Shown here in pieces: positions 1-5,485 of a stretch of DNA of 7,006 nucleotides; positions within the stretch are counted from its first letter, which is position 1, and each line of letters opens with the position of its first letter. The stretch is from Bacillota bacterium (GTDB lineage Bacteria > Bacillota > Clostridia > Peptostreptococcales > Anaerovoracaceae): assembly GCA_017543805.1 (NCBI GenBank), contig JAFYFK010000300.1:1-7006 (forward strand), given 5' to 3'. Under the pieces are notes generated by a model. The model ran no database searches and was not told where the DNA came from. It saw only the letters and a list, made by a program, of their open reading frames with translations. Made by a program: the position numbers and the translations under genes.

Positions 1-1153
1 CGGAATACTGCATCGTGCGTGTTCCGGTCGTGACCAGGTAGACCAGGATGACGAGCGGAAGCAGCAGGAATATCTTTCTTATGAGTACGCCTAATTTAGG
101 CAGATCTTCCGAAGCGATCCCGCGAAGCCCGAGCTTCTTGGCTTCAAGGTGAACGGTGATGAAGATGCCCGTAAAATAGAGGACCGCCGGCAGGATAGCC
201 TTCAGGGCAACCTGCGCGTAAGTGATGTTCATGTATTCTGCCATGAGGAAGGCTGCCGCGCCCATTATCGGCGGCATTATCTGTCCGCCGGTGGACGCCG
301 CGGCTTCGACCGCTGCGGCGAATTCCGGCTTGTAGCCGGTCTCCTTCATCATCGGTATGGTGACCGAGCCTGTGGTCACGGTGTTGCCGACGGAAGATCC
401 GGATACCATTCCGCAGAGAGCTGAAGACACTACCGCAACCTTTGCCGGACCGCCGGAATACTTACCGACGAGAGCGTTGGCGCAGGATATGAAGAACGCC
501 GCGATGCCGGTGCGCTCGAGGAACGCGCCGAAGATGATGAACACCGCTATATACCTTGCGCAGACCTGCGCGGGAGTGCCGAGGACGCCGCTCGTGCTGT
601 AGAACAGCGTATAGAGCAGGCGCTTAAGCCCCAGCCCTGTGCTGAAGGTGTACAGCAGAAGGACGCCTGCGACGCAGAGGATCGGAATTCCGACGCATCT
701 TCTGCAGAGCTCCATAAGGCATACTATGCCGACAATGCCTATAATTATATACGCCGGGGTCATCTTGGACGCGCTGCTCAGGATGCGCACCAGCCTGTCA
801 TAGCTGAAGCAGTAGTACGCGAACGCGCTGGCGCCGAGTATCATTAGCACAAAGTCGTACCAGGGCACATAGTTGTGGCGCACATGCTTCTTGGATGCGG
901 GATAGGTCAGGTAGCCCATTATCATAATGAGCGAGATGAACATCGTGATGCGCTTTTCGAGAGCCGCGGTGCTGAACAGTGTCGAGCAGATGCAGTATAT
1001 CGAAAAGGCTGTCATTATCCAGCGCACTACCAGCGCGGGCCGGCCTTCCCAGATGCGCGTGTTCGACTCGCGGTCGTATTTCCTCATTATGGATTCGACA
1101 TCGCCGTCGGAGTTCGCGAAATCGTTCGTGACCCGTGTTTTCCTGTTTAACAT
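1..1153 (-). CDS. TRAP transporter fused permease (4TM/12TM type), C-terminal part outside the window
   Basis: Integral membrane permease of a TRAP transporter, expected to move a solute delivered by the binding protein encoded just upstream, driven by an ion gradient. The first 384 codons are visible; fused 4TM/12TM permeases are usually over 600 residues, so the C-terminal part lies beyond position 1. The start ATG at 1153 is preceded by GAAGGA at a good distance. The N-terminus has the family-like YDRESNTRIWEG stretch (about residues 27-38), then several hydrophobic segments and a VPWYD motif. A glycine/serine-rich signature GMVSGSSVGN (residues 248-257) follows, then a stretch containing AAASTGGQIMPPIMGAAAF typical of the large TRAP (DctM-like) subunit. 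It is the second gene of an operon, 89 nt after the binding-protein gene. Family assignment is firm; the substrate cannot be read from sequence. Confidence 0.93.
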   Translation of the reverse strand, partial: MLNRKTRVTNDFANSDGDVESIMRKYDRESNTRIWEGRPALVVRWIMTAFSIYCICSTLFSTAALEKRITMFISLIMIMGYLTYPASKKHVRHNYVPWYDFVLMILGASAFAYYCFSYDRLVRILSSASKMTPAYIIIGIVGIVCLMELCRRCVGIPILCVAGVLLLYTFSTGLGLKRLLYTLFYSTSGVLGTPAQVCARYIAVFIIFGAFLERTGIAAFFISCANALVGKYSGGPAKVAVVSSALCGMVSGSSVGNTVTTGSVTIPMMKETGYKPEFAAAVEAAASTGGQIMPPIMGAAAFLMAEYMNITYAQVALKAILPAVLYFTGIFITVHLEAKKLGLRGIASEDLPKLGVLIRKIFLLLPLVILVYLVTTGTRTMQYS

Positions 1154-1194
1154 CTGTTTTTCCTTCAAGTGTTGCAAGCGTGGAATACAAAGAA

Positions 1195-1221
1195 ACTGCG
1201 GCGCCTCTCCGGCACCGCAGT
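1195..1221 (-). terminator. Intercistronic hairpin between binding-protein and permease genes
   Basis: On the minus strand ACTGCGGTGCC pairs with GGCGCCGCAGT around a 5-nt loop (11 pairs, one of them G-U). It is followed by an interrupted T-rich run, TTCTTTGTATT. It starts 21 nt after the stop codon of the binding-protein gene. Two readings fit: a leaky terminator that lowers permease expression, or a 3' stabilising hairpin for the binding-protein mRNA. Both would give the usual excess of binding protein over permease. The broken T-run argues against full termination. Confidence 0.6.
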
Positions 1222-1242
1222 CATTATAGCATGTTTACGATA

Positions 1243-2190
1243 CTATTTGCCCGGAACTGTGATGCCCTTCTCCTTGAAGTACTTTACAGCACCCTTGTGG
1301 AAGGGGACGTCCTGGATGGAGGAAGCGAACGCAACATCCAGATCGGCAGCCTTGCCGTGTTCGAGCTTGTCCTTGTTCTCGAAGATAGTCTTGGTGAACT
1401 GATAGACGGTGTTCTCGGATACGTCGTCGCGGGCGAGGATCATAGCCGCTACAGCTACGGTCTGAGCGTCTTCCGGAGTTCCGTAGGTGGAAGCTGCGAT
1501 GACGTTGCGGCTGTAATACGGGGAAGAAGCTACGAGCTGCTCGATGTGAGCGTCGTCGAGGCTTACGATGTATGCCTGCTTGCTGGTGGACAGATCCGTG
1601 ATAGCGTTGGTCGGAGCGCCGGCTACGATGATAGCGGCGTCGATCTTGCCGTCCTTGAGGGATTCAGCGCTGTCGCCGAAGGACTGGTAGACAGGGTTGA
1701 TGTCGTTTTCGGTAAGTCCGTAAACGCCGAGGATGTCGATCGCGTTGAAGTAGGTTCCGGAACCTGCAGCGCCGATGGATACGGTCTTGCCGGCCAGGTC
1801 TGCGACGGTCTTGATATCCGGGTTGGTGGTAACTATCTGTACCTGTTCCATGTAAAGGGCCGCGACAACGGAGAAGCTGTCTACAGCGCTTTCAAAGAGG
1901 TTGGTACCCTTATAAGCATAACTCATAACGTCGGACTGGCAGAAACCGAGCTGGACGTCGCCGGAATCGAGGTCTTCGACGTTTGCCTTGCTGCCGTTTC
2001 CGACTACTGCAGTAACGGAAAGATCGGTGTTGTTGGATACATACTGGGCGATTACGCTGCCGTATGCGTAGTAGGTGCCGGCTTCACCGCCGGTGGCGAA
2101 AATGAGTTCAGTGTTCTTGGATGAGCCTCCGCAGGAGCAAAGAGCGAATACGAGGCAAAGAGATAATACGAGAGCGATAATTTTCTTCAT
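1243..2190 (-). CDS. TAXI family TRAP transporter solute-binding lipoprotein
   Basis: Extracytoplasmic substrate-capture subunit of the TRAP transporter whose permease follows it. The 315-residue protein begins with a lipoprotein signal: basic MKK, a hydrophobic core, then LCSC with the lipidated cysteine at residue 20. It would therefore be tethered to the outer face of the membrane. The TAXI-family signatures are in order: FATGGEAGTYYAYG (31-44), the GNGSKANVEDLDSGDVQLGF region (63-82) followed by QSD, VSIGAAGSGTYFNAIDILG in the middle, and KDGKIDAAIIVAGAPTNAI further on. Length matches the family. The start ATG is preceded by GAGAAGGAGG with an 8-nt gap, a strong ribosome binding site. Some characterised TAXI relatives bind glutamate or other carboxylates, but the substrate here is unknown. 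Confidence 0.95.
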   Translation of the reverse strand: MKKIIALVLSLCLVFALCSCGGSSKNTELIFATGGEAGTYYAYGSVIAQYVSNNTDLSVTAVVGNGSKANVEDLDSGDVQLGFCQSDVMSYAYKGTNLFESAVDSFSVVAALYMEQVQIVTTNPDIKTVADLAGKTVSIGAAGSGTYFNAIDILGVYGLTENDINPVYQSFGDSAESLKDGKIDAAIIVAGAPTNAITDLSTSKQAYIVSLDDAHIEQLVASSPYYSRNVIAASTYGTPEDAQTVAVAAMILARDDVSENTVYQFTKTIFENKDKLEHGKAADLDVAFASSIQDVPFHKGAVKYFKEKGITVPGK

Positions 2191-2295
2191 GAGAGTTTCC
2201 TCCTTCTCTTGATGGCGGCGCTGGCATGTTGTGCTTCTGTCCGCTATAGTTAAAAATTATTGATATTATGCACCAACAGAGGGGATACCGCAAGT

Positions 2296-2324
2296 ATTAT
2301 TTCGCTATTTTTTGAAATTGTCAA
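2296..2324 (-). promoter_or_regulatory. Sigma-A-type promoter for the TRAP operon
   Basis: On the minus strand a perfect -35 TTGACA (2324-2319) is followed by a 17-bp spacer and AATAAT (2301-2296), five of six matches to the -10 consensus. Transcription would start near 2289, giving an untranslated leader of about 100 nt before the binding-protein ATG at 2190. No clear riboswitch fold was seen in that leader. Confidence 0.75.
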
Positions 2325-2402
2325 AACTTTTTTTGAACATTATACATATTAACTAATTTTATTGTTCGGAGAATATTATAAATCTAATAGTTTCAGACCC
2401 CT

Positions 2403-2432
2403 TGTCTCGACATTCTCCGGAATTTCGAGACA
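2403..2432. repeat. 30-bp dyad; RNA form would be a stem with a UCCG tetraloop
   Basis: TGTCTCGA (2403-2410) is the exact reverse complement of TCGAGACA (2425-2432). Inside these arms, ATTC (2412-2415) pairs with GAAT (2420-2423) after a single C/T mismatch, leaving the loop TCCG closed by C-G. Read on the plus strand this is a C(UNCG)G tetraloop, an unusually stable RNA hairpin cap. It lies between the divergent TRAP and peptide promoters with no gene on it. There is no T-run directly after either side, so it is not a standard terminator. It could be an operator, a structured RNA element or part of a dispersed repeat. Confidence 0.7.
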
Positions 2433-2436
2433 GAAA

Positions 2437-2475
2437 GTATATTTTCTGAATATTATTTAAATTATTCATTCTTTA
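2437..2475 (+). repeat. 39-bp direct repeat, copy A (intergenic)
   Basis: This AT-rich 39-bp stretch, starting GTATATTTTCTG and ending ATTCTTTA, matches 3076-3114 at 37 of 39 positions without gaps. The two differences are A/C at 2449 and C/T at 2467. The other copy encodes part of the first membrane segment of ComEC. Copy A lies 4 bp after the 30-bp dyad and ends just before the TTGACA of the peptide promoter region. Read in the comEC frame it gives IFSEYYLNYSFFS and then a stop, so it is not functional coding sequence here. Confidence 0.85.
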
Positions 2476-2477
2476 GT

Positions 2478-2512
2478 TGACAAAATCTATGTTATAGTAC
2501 AAATATAAAATT
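2478..2512 (+). promoter_or_regulatory. Promoter region of the peptide gene, similar to that of the radical SAM gene
   Basis: The block contains TGACAAAA and an extended -10, TG-T-TATAGT (2490-2498), followed by TACAAA and TAAAATT. It aligns without gaps to 5425-5459 upstream of the radical SAM gene with 25 of 35 identities. The perfect TTGACA at 2477-2482 is only 10 bp from TATAGT, too close to be its -35 box. The TGACAAAA element may therefore be a regulator site shared by both genes; alternatively TTGACA pairs with the weak TACAAA at 15 bp. Exact promoter geometry is uncertain. Confidence 0.6.
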
Positions 2513-2570
2513 CTGAAAAAAGACCCGGACGGAATCATCACACCGTGAAACAGCAGAGTGTTTGTATTCT

Positions 2571-2576
2571 GGAGGA
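2571..2576 (+). promoter_or_regulatory. Ribosome binding site fixing the peptide start at 2583
   Basis: GGAGGA lies 6 nt before ATG 2583. The upstream in-frame TTG at 2562 lies before this site and has none of its own, so the ATG is the supported start. Confidence 0.85.
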
Positions 2577-2582
2577 AGATTT

Positions 2583-2879
2583 ATGAAATACGATGATCTT
2601 GTAAACCTCCTGAGCGAGAAGCAGAAGACGCGTCTCAGAGAGGCGAAGACAAACGAGGATCTGGACAGTCTCTTTACAGCTGATGAGCAGCAGCTGACAG
2701 AGGACCAGCTCGGAGAGGTCGCGGGAGGAACCAGCTGCTTTACCCCGGACCCTATGCGTACTCGTTGCCTGAACTGCGGCCAGTATATAGAAGAAGCTGA
2801 TTATTGGTCGCATGTTATCGCGTGCGAGGATGGCGTGGATTTGCCGCCGGACTTCACCAAGAGAGAACGCGGCACATGA
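2583..2879 (+). CDS. Putative RiPP precursor: double-glycine (Nif11/bacteriocin-type) leader with a Cys/His core
   Basis: A 98-residue peptide. Residues 1-49 are acidic and rich in charged helix-formers and end in LTEDQLGEVAGG. This is the typical end of Nif11-like and bacteriocin-type leaders, cut after the double glycine by C39-type peptidase/transporters. The predicted core (50-98) has cysteines at 52, 62, 65 and 81 and a histidine at 77. The last three cysteines and the histidine form CX2CX11HX3C, like a small zinc-binding knuckle. The core also has T50, S51, T54, T60 and S76 and ends in a charged, proline-containing tail. It has its own promoter region and a strong terminator, so it is a single-gene transcript. 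Its upstream region resembles that of the radical SAM/SPASM gene 2.6 kb away, the best candidate modifying enzyme here. Leader assignment is fairly firm from the motif; the modification and final activity are unknown. An unmodified zinc-binding secreted peptide is a real alternative. Confidence 0.8.
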   Translation: MKYDDLVNLLSEKQKTRLREAKTNEDLDSLFTADEQQLTEDQLGEVAGGTSCFTPDPMRTRCLNCGQYIEEADYWSHVIACEDGVDLPPDFTKRERGT

Positions 2880-2906
2880 AAAGTGTAATGAACAAGTGTA
2901 AACAGC

Positions 2907-2940
2907 AAGCGGGACGGTTTTTTGCCGTCCCGCTTTTTTA
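2907..2940 (+). terminator. Rho-independent terminator after the peptide gene
   Basis: AAGCGGGACGG (2907-2917) pairs perfectly with CCGTCCCGCTT (2925-2935) over 11 bp around the loop TTTTTTG, followed by a run of T residues to 2939. It lies 27 nt after the peptide stop codon and should separate the peptide transcript from comEC. Confidence 0.95.
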
Positions 2941-2971
2941 TCTCAAGTTTCAGTTTGCCGGATTCCCAACC

Positions 2972-3000
2972 TTGACATTCTTTGGATTTTATGTTAGTAA
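2972..3000 (+). promoter_or_regulatory. Probable comEC promoter
   Basis: A perfect -35 TTGACA (2972-2977) and a 17-bp spacer lead to TAGTAA (2995-3000), which is preceded by TG one base away (extended -10). The -10 hexamer itself is weak, but spacing and the TG element support it. It lies between the peptide terminator and the comEC start and does not resemble the two similar promoter regions at 2478 and 5425. Confidence 0.6.
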
Positions 3001-3032
3001 ATAACTGAAGAGGCGGAAAGGATAGGGAAAAG

Positions 3033-5369
3033 GTGAGAAGACCTGTTCTCTTATTTTGCCTCGCTGAGGCCGCAGGTATATTTTCTGCATATTATTTAAA
3101 TTATTTATTCTTTATTGTTTTTGTTTGTCTCAACATTCTTTTATCGATCTTTATCATAAAGGCCTCTTTTATTCCGGAAGAGCTGCGGAGGCTGATCGCT
3201 GCGGCGCTTATCTTTCTTGTGTTTGGCGCGTTTCTGATGTTTTCCGCAAAGACCGCCGTGACGGAGGCGGAGCTCCGGGCCGGCCAGGTCACCCAGATAT
3301 CCGGAACGGTCGTCAGGGCGCACCGCAGGGACGATTACAGCGCCCTGGTCGTAAAGTCGAACGATATCGGGGGGCTTCGGGGTACGGAAAAGGTGCTTGT
3401 CAGACTGCGTTCCGACGCGGACGTTTACGACCTGGTGGGGCGCGGCGTGACCCTGGCCGGGGAGGTGTCCCTGCCGGAACAGCGCAGAAACCCGGGCTGC
3501 TTCGACTACCGGAGATATCTTAAAGGGCAGGGGATACACGTGGTCTGCGAGGTGTCAAGATTCCGCTTCGAAGTCGGACCGGTGCGTCTCCGTGCGCTGC
3601 ACGCTCTTTCAGTTATCAAAGGAAGATTTCTGGAAAGCGCAGCCGATTACCTGGATGAGGAGGAACTCTCGCTGCTGGCGGGCATACTCTTCGGCGAGAA
3701 GGAATATATGGCGGAGGACCTGTATGACTCGTTCAAGAAGAACGGAATAGCCCATGTGCTGGCGGTCTCCGGCCTTCACGTCGGCCTTCTGTACTCGCTG
3801 GTCATAAAGATCCTGGACAGAAAAGACCTGAAGACCGGCATAGTGATCGCCTTCTGCCTGGCGGTCTATGTCGCCCTTGCGGATTTTTCCGTCTCCTCGA
3901 TGCGCGCGGCCCTTATGATCTTCCTGCATCTTGCGGCTTTTTACCTCAAAAGGCGCTATGACATGGTGAGCGCCGCATCACTTGCCGCGATAATAATGCT
4001 CAGTTTTTCTCCCTACCGCATCTTCGACGCGGGCACCCAGCTTTCCTTTACAGCCGCATATACGCTGGGGGTCGCTCTGCCCTGGGCTGAGCTAAAGCTT
4101 CTGGAATTGAGCGACAAATACAAAAAGAGCTGGATCCTGAACGCCGGACGCGTCGCGGCGCCCTGCGTCATGATACAGCTCGGTATGGTCCCGCTGATGA
4201 TGTTTCATTTTCTGAATTTTTCGCTGACCGCTCTGCTGCTCAACCCTCCGGTGATCTTTATCGCCGGGGTCCTGATGCCGGCGGGGCTTGCGCTTTTTAT
4301 CGTCTTTGCGCTCAGCGGGGGATTTCCGCTGCTTATGGCGATTGCCGCGGGTCCGGTCGGCGCTTCGGTAAAGCTGATGCTGCTTCTTAACCGGCTGGGG
4401 ACCGCAGCCGGGGCGTCATACGAAGTCCCCGCGCCTCCGTTCGGCATGACCGCGCTGTGGTATCTTGCCTTTTTCTGGGGTTTTTCCGAGGTCCGGCATA
4501 TACTGTACAGGCGCGGGCGTTACCCTCTGCTCGCCGCTTCGGCTTCCCTGATAGTTGCTGTCGGTACATGCTGTCCGCGGCTCCTAGGCATCACGCACAC
4601 CTTTATACCATGGAGTTACGGGCTTCCGGCGGTCACCTTCGTGGATGTGGGACAGGGCGACTGCATACACATTCACTGCAGGGGGACGGACATGCTGATA
4701 GACGGTGGAGGCAGCCACATGACGAACATAGCCGAGCGGACATTAAAGGACTATCTGCTGCATAACGGCGTCACGCGTATAGAGCTTGCCGCGGCAACAC
4801 ATATGGACAACGATCATTATCTGGGGCTTAAGCAGCTTTCGGAGATTTTTACAATAGAAGGATTTGCTCTTCCGGGGACCTTTGCGGCAGGTGACAGGAT
4901 AGTACTCGCTCCGGACGTCTTTCTTGATGTATTATGGCCTCCGGTGCATGTAGACCCGGACGACGCGGAGAACGAGGAAAGCCTTGTGGTCATGCTCCGT
5001 TACAGCGGCGTTGACATTCTTCTTACGGGAGACCTGGGTGAAGAAGGGGAGAAAGCCCTGCTTCTGACACAGCCCGATGCGAAGATCCTTGACTGCGACG
5101 TGCTTAAGGCCGGGCATCACGGCAGCCGGTATTCATCATCGGACGTCTTTCTTGCGGTAGTAAAGCCTGAAGCTGCAGTCATTTCCTGCGGCTTCAATAA
5201 TTCTTACGGCCACCCGCATGCAGAAACTCTTGAACGTCTCGAGGCCTGCGGCGCGGATGTGTGGCGCACTGATACAGGAGGGGCTGTAACTGTCCGTATA
5301 TCAGGCCGAAAAAAATATATTATGGAAAACTTGAACGGAGCAAAGACGGTGTATTACTGTTACCCATAG
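3033..5369 (+). CDS. comEC: ComEC/Rec2 family DNA internalisation channel
   Basis: Membrane channel that carries single-stranded DNA into the cell during natural transformation. The 778-residue product has the complete family layout. Two or three N-terminal membrane segments come first (starting RRPVLLFCLAEAAGIFSAYY), then a soluble OB-like region with the hallmark RNPGCFDYRRYL (152-163). The multi-pass competence domain follows, with HVLAVSGLHVGLLYSL (241-256) and FDAGTQLSFTAAYTLG (331-346). The C-terminal metallo-beta-lactamase-like domain starts at VTFVDVGQGD (534-543) and has DGGG (557-560), HMDNDH (590-595), LLTGD (663-667), LKAGHHGS (691-698) and NSYGHP (723-728). All metal-ligand motifs look intact, consistent with the proposed nuclease role. 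The start is GTG with AAAGGATAGGG upstream. No comEA or other competence gene is visible; it stands alone between the peptide and radical SAM genes. Confidence 0.96.
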   Translation: MRRPVLLFCLAEAAGIFSAYYLNYLFFIVFVCLNILLSIFIIKASFIPEELRRLIAAALIFLVFGAFLMFSAKTAVTEAELRAGQVTQISGTVVRAHRRDDYSALVVKSNDIGGLRGTEKVLVRLRSDADVYDLVGRGVTLAGEVSLPEQRRNPGCFDYRRYLKGQGIHVVCEVSRFRFEVGPVRLRALHALSVIKGRFLESAADYLDEEELSLLAGILFGEKEYMAEDLYDSFKKNGIAHVLAVSGLHVGLLYSLVIKILDRKDLKTGIVIAFCLAVYVALADFSVSSMRAALMIFLHLAAFYLKRRYDMVSAASLAAIIMLSFSPYRIFDAGTQLSFTAAYTLGVALPWAELKLLELSDKYKKSWILNAGRVAAPCVMIQLGMVPLMMFHFLNFSLTALLLNPPVIFIAGVLMPAGLALFIVFALSGGFPLLMAIAAGPVGASVKLMLLLNRLGTAAGASYEVPAPPFGMTALWYLAFFWGFSEVRHILYRRGRYPLLAASASLIVAVGTCCPRLLGITHTFIPWSYGLPAVTFVDVGQGDCIHIHCRGTDMLIDGGGSHMTNIAERTLKDYLLHNGVTRIELAAATHMDNDHYLGLKQLSEIFTIEGFALPGTFAAGDRIVLAPDVFLDVLWPPVHVDPDDAENEESLVVMLRYSGVDILLTGDLGEEGEKALLLTQPDAKILDCDVLKAGHHGSRYSSSDVFLAVVKPEAAVISCGFNNSYGHPHAETLERLEACGADVWRTDTGGAVTVRISGRKKYIMENLNGAKTVYYCYP
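3076..3114 (+). repeat. 39-bp direct repeat, copy B (inside comEC)
   Basis: This matches 2437-2475 at 37 of 39 positions, offset by 639 bp. Here it is coding sequence for the first hydrophobic segment of ComEC (IFSAYYLNYLFFI). Because the protein sequence here is what a ComEC N-terminus should look like, this copy is probably the original and the intergenic copy the derivative. Confidence 0.85.
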
Positions 5370-5424
5370 TGATATCTCCGGTTATTGTTAAGATCAAGCT
5401 TGTGAGGACGTTGTGATTGTTCTG

Positions 5425-5459
5425 TGACAAAACCTGTAGTATTATACAGACGTAGAATT
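5425..5459 (+). promoter_or_regulatory. Promoter region of the radical SAM gene, similar to that of the peptide gene
   Basis: The block carries TGACAAAA, the -10 candidate TATTAT (5440-5445), then TACAGA and TAGAATT. It aligns without gaps to 2478-2512 at 25 of 35 positions. TATTAT has a weak -35 candidate TTGTTC (5417-5422) at 17 bp. CTGTA (5434-5438) and TACAG (5445-5449) form a short inverted repeat over the -10, a possible operator. Transcription would start near 5452. No terminator was seen between comEC and this point, so read-through from comEC is also possible. Confidence 0.6.
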
Positions 5460-5473
5460 TGAGAAATCTTTTC

Positions 5474-5477
5474 AGGA
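5474..5477 (+). promoter_or_regulatory. Ribosome binding site favouring the radical SAM start at 5486
   Basis: AGGA lies 8 nt before ATG 5486. The in-frame ATG at 5477 overlaps this AGGA and so has no usable site. The in-frame TTG at 5459 lies inside the conserved promoter block, and ATG 5504 has no purine-rich site at the right distance. Confidence 0.65.
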
Positions 5478-5485
5478 TGCCCACC

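Noticed and set aside
1135..2124. A 329-codon open frame on the plus strand across the binding-protein gene.
   Set aside because: It is antisense to a clear TAXI lipoprotein with its own promoter and ribosome binding site, has no ribosome binding site of its own, and its sequence is a low-complexity V/G/D/S-rich mirror of that gene's codon pattern.
2394..2475. The possibility that repeat copy A is part of a longer decayed duplicate of the comEC 5' end.
   Set aside because: Upstream of the 39 bp only short scattered matches (such as AGACC and TCTC) can be aligned, with gaps, and the translated frame does not resemble ComEC before IFSEYYLNY.
2804..3004. A 66-codon plus-strand open frame after the peptide core.
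   Set aside because: It overlaps the peptide gene in another frame and reads straight through the rho-independent terminator and the comEC promoter; no ribosome binding site was seen.
3058..3070. GCCTC-GCT-GAGGC hairpin near the comEC start, as a counterpart to the 30-bp dyad beside the other repeat copy.
   Set aside because: Only five pairs, inside coding sequence, and unlike the intergenic dyad in sequence.
5395..5402. CAAGCTTG palindrome between comEC and the radical SAM gene as an operator or terminator.
   Set aside because: Eight bases without extended arms or a T-run are too little to support a function.
5459..5485. Upstream starts (TTG 5459, ATG 5477) for the radical SAM protein.
   Set aside because: Neither has a usable ribosome binding site. 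TTG 5459 begins within the conserved promoter block and ATG 5477 overlaps the AGGA that serves ATG 5486.
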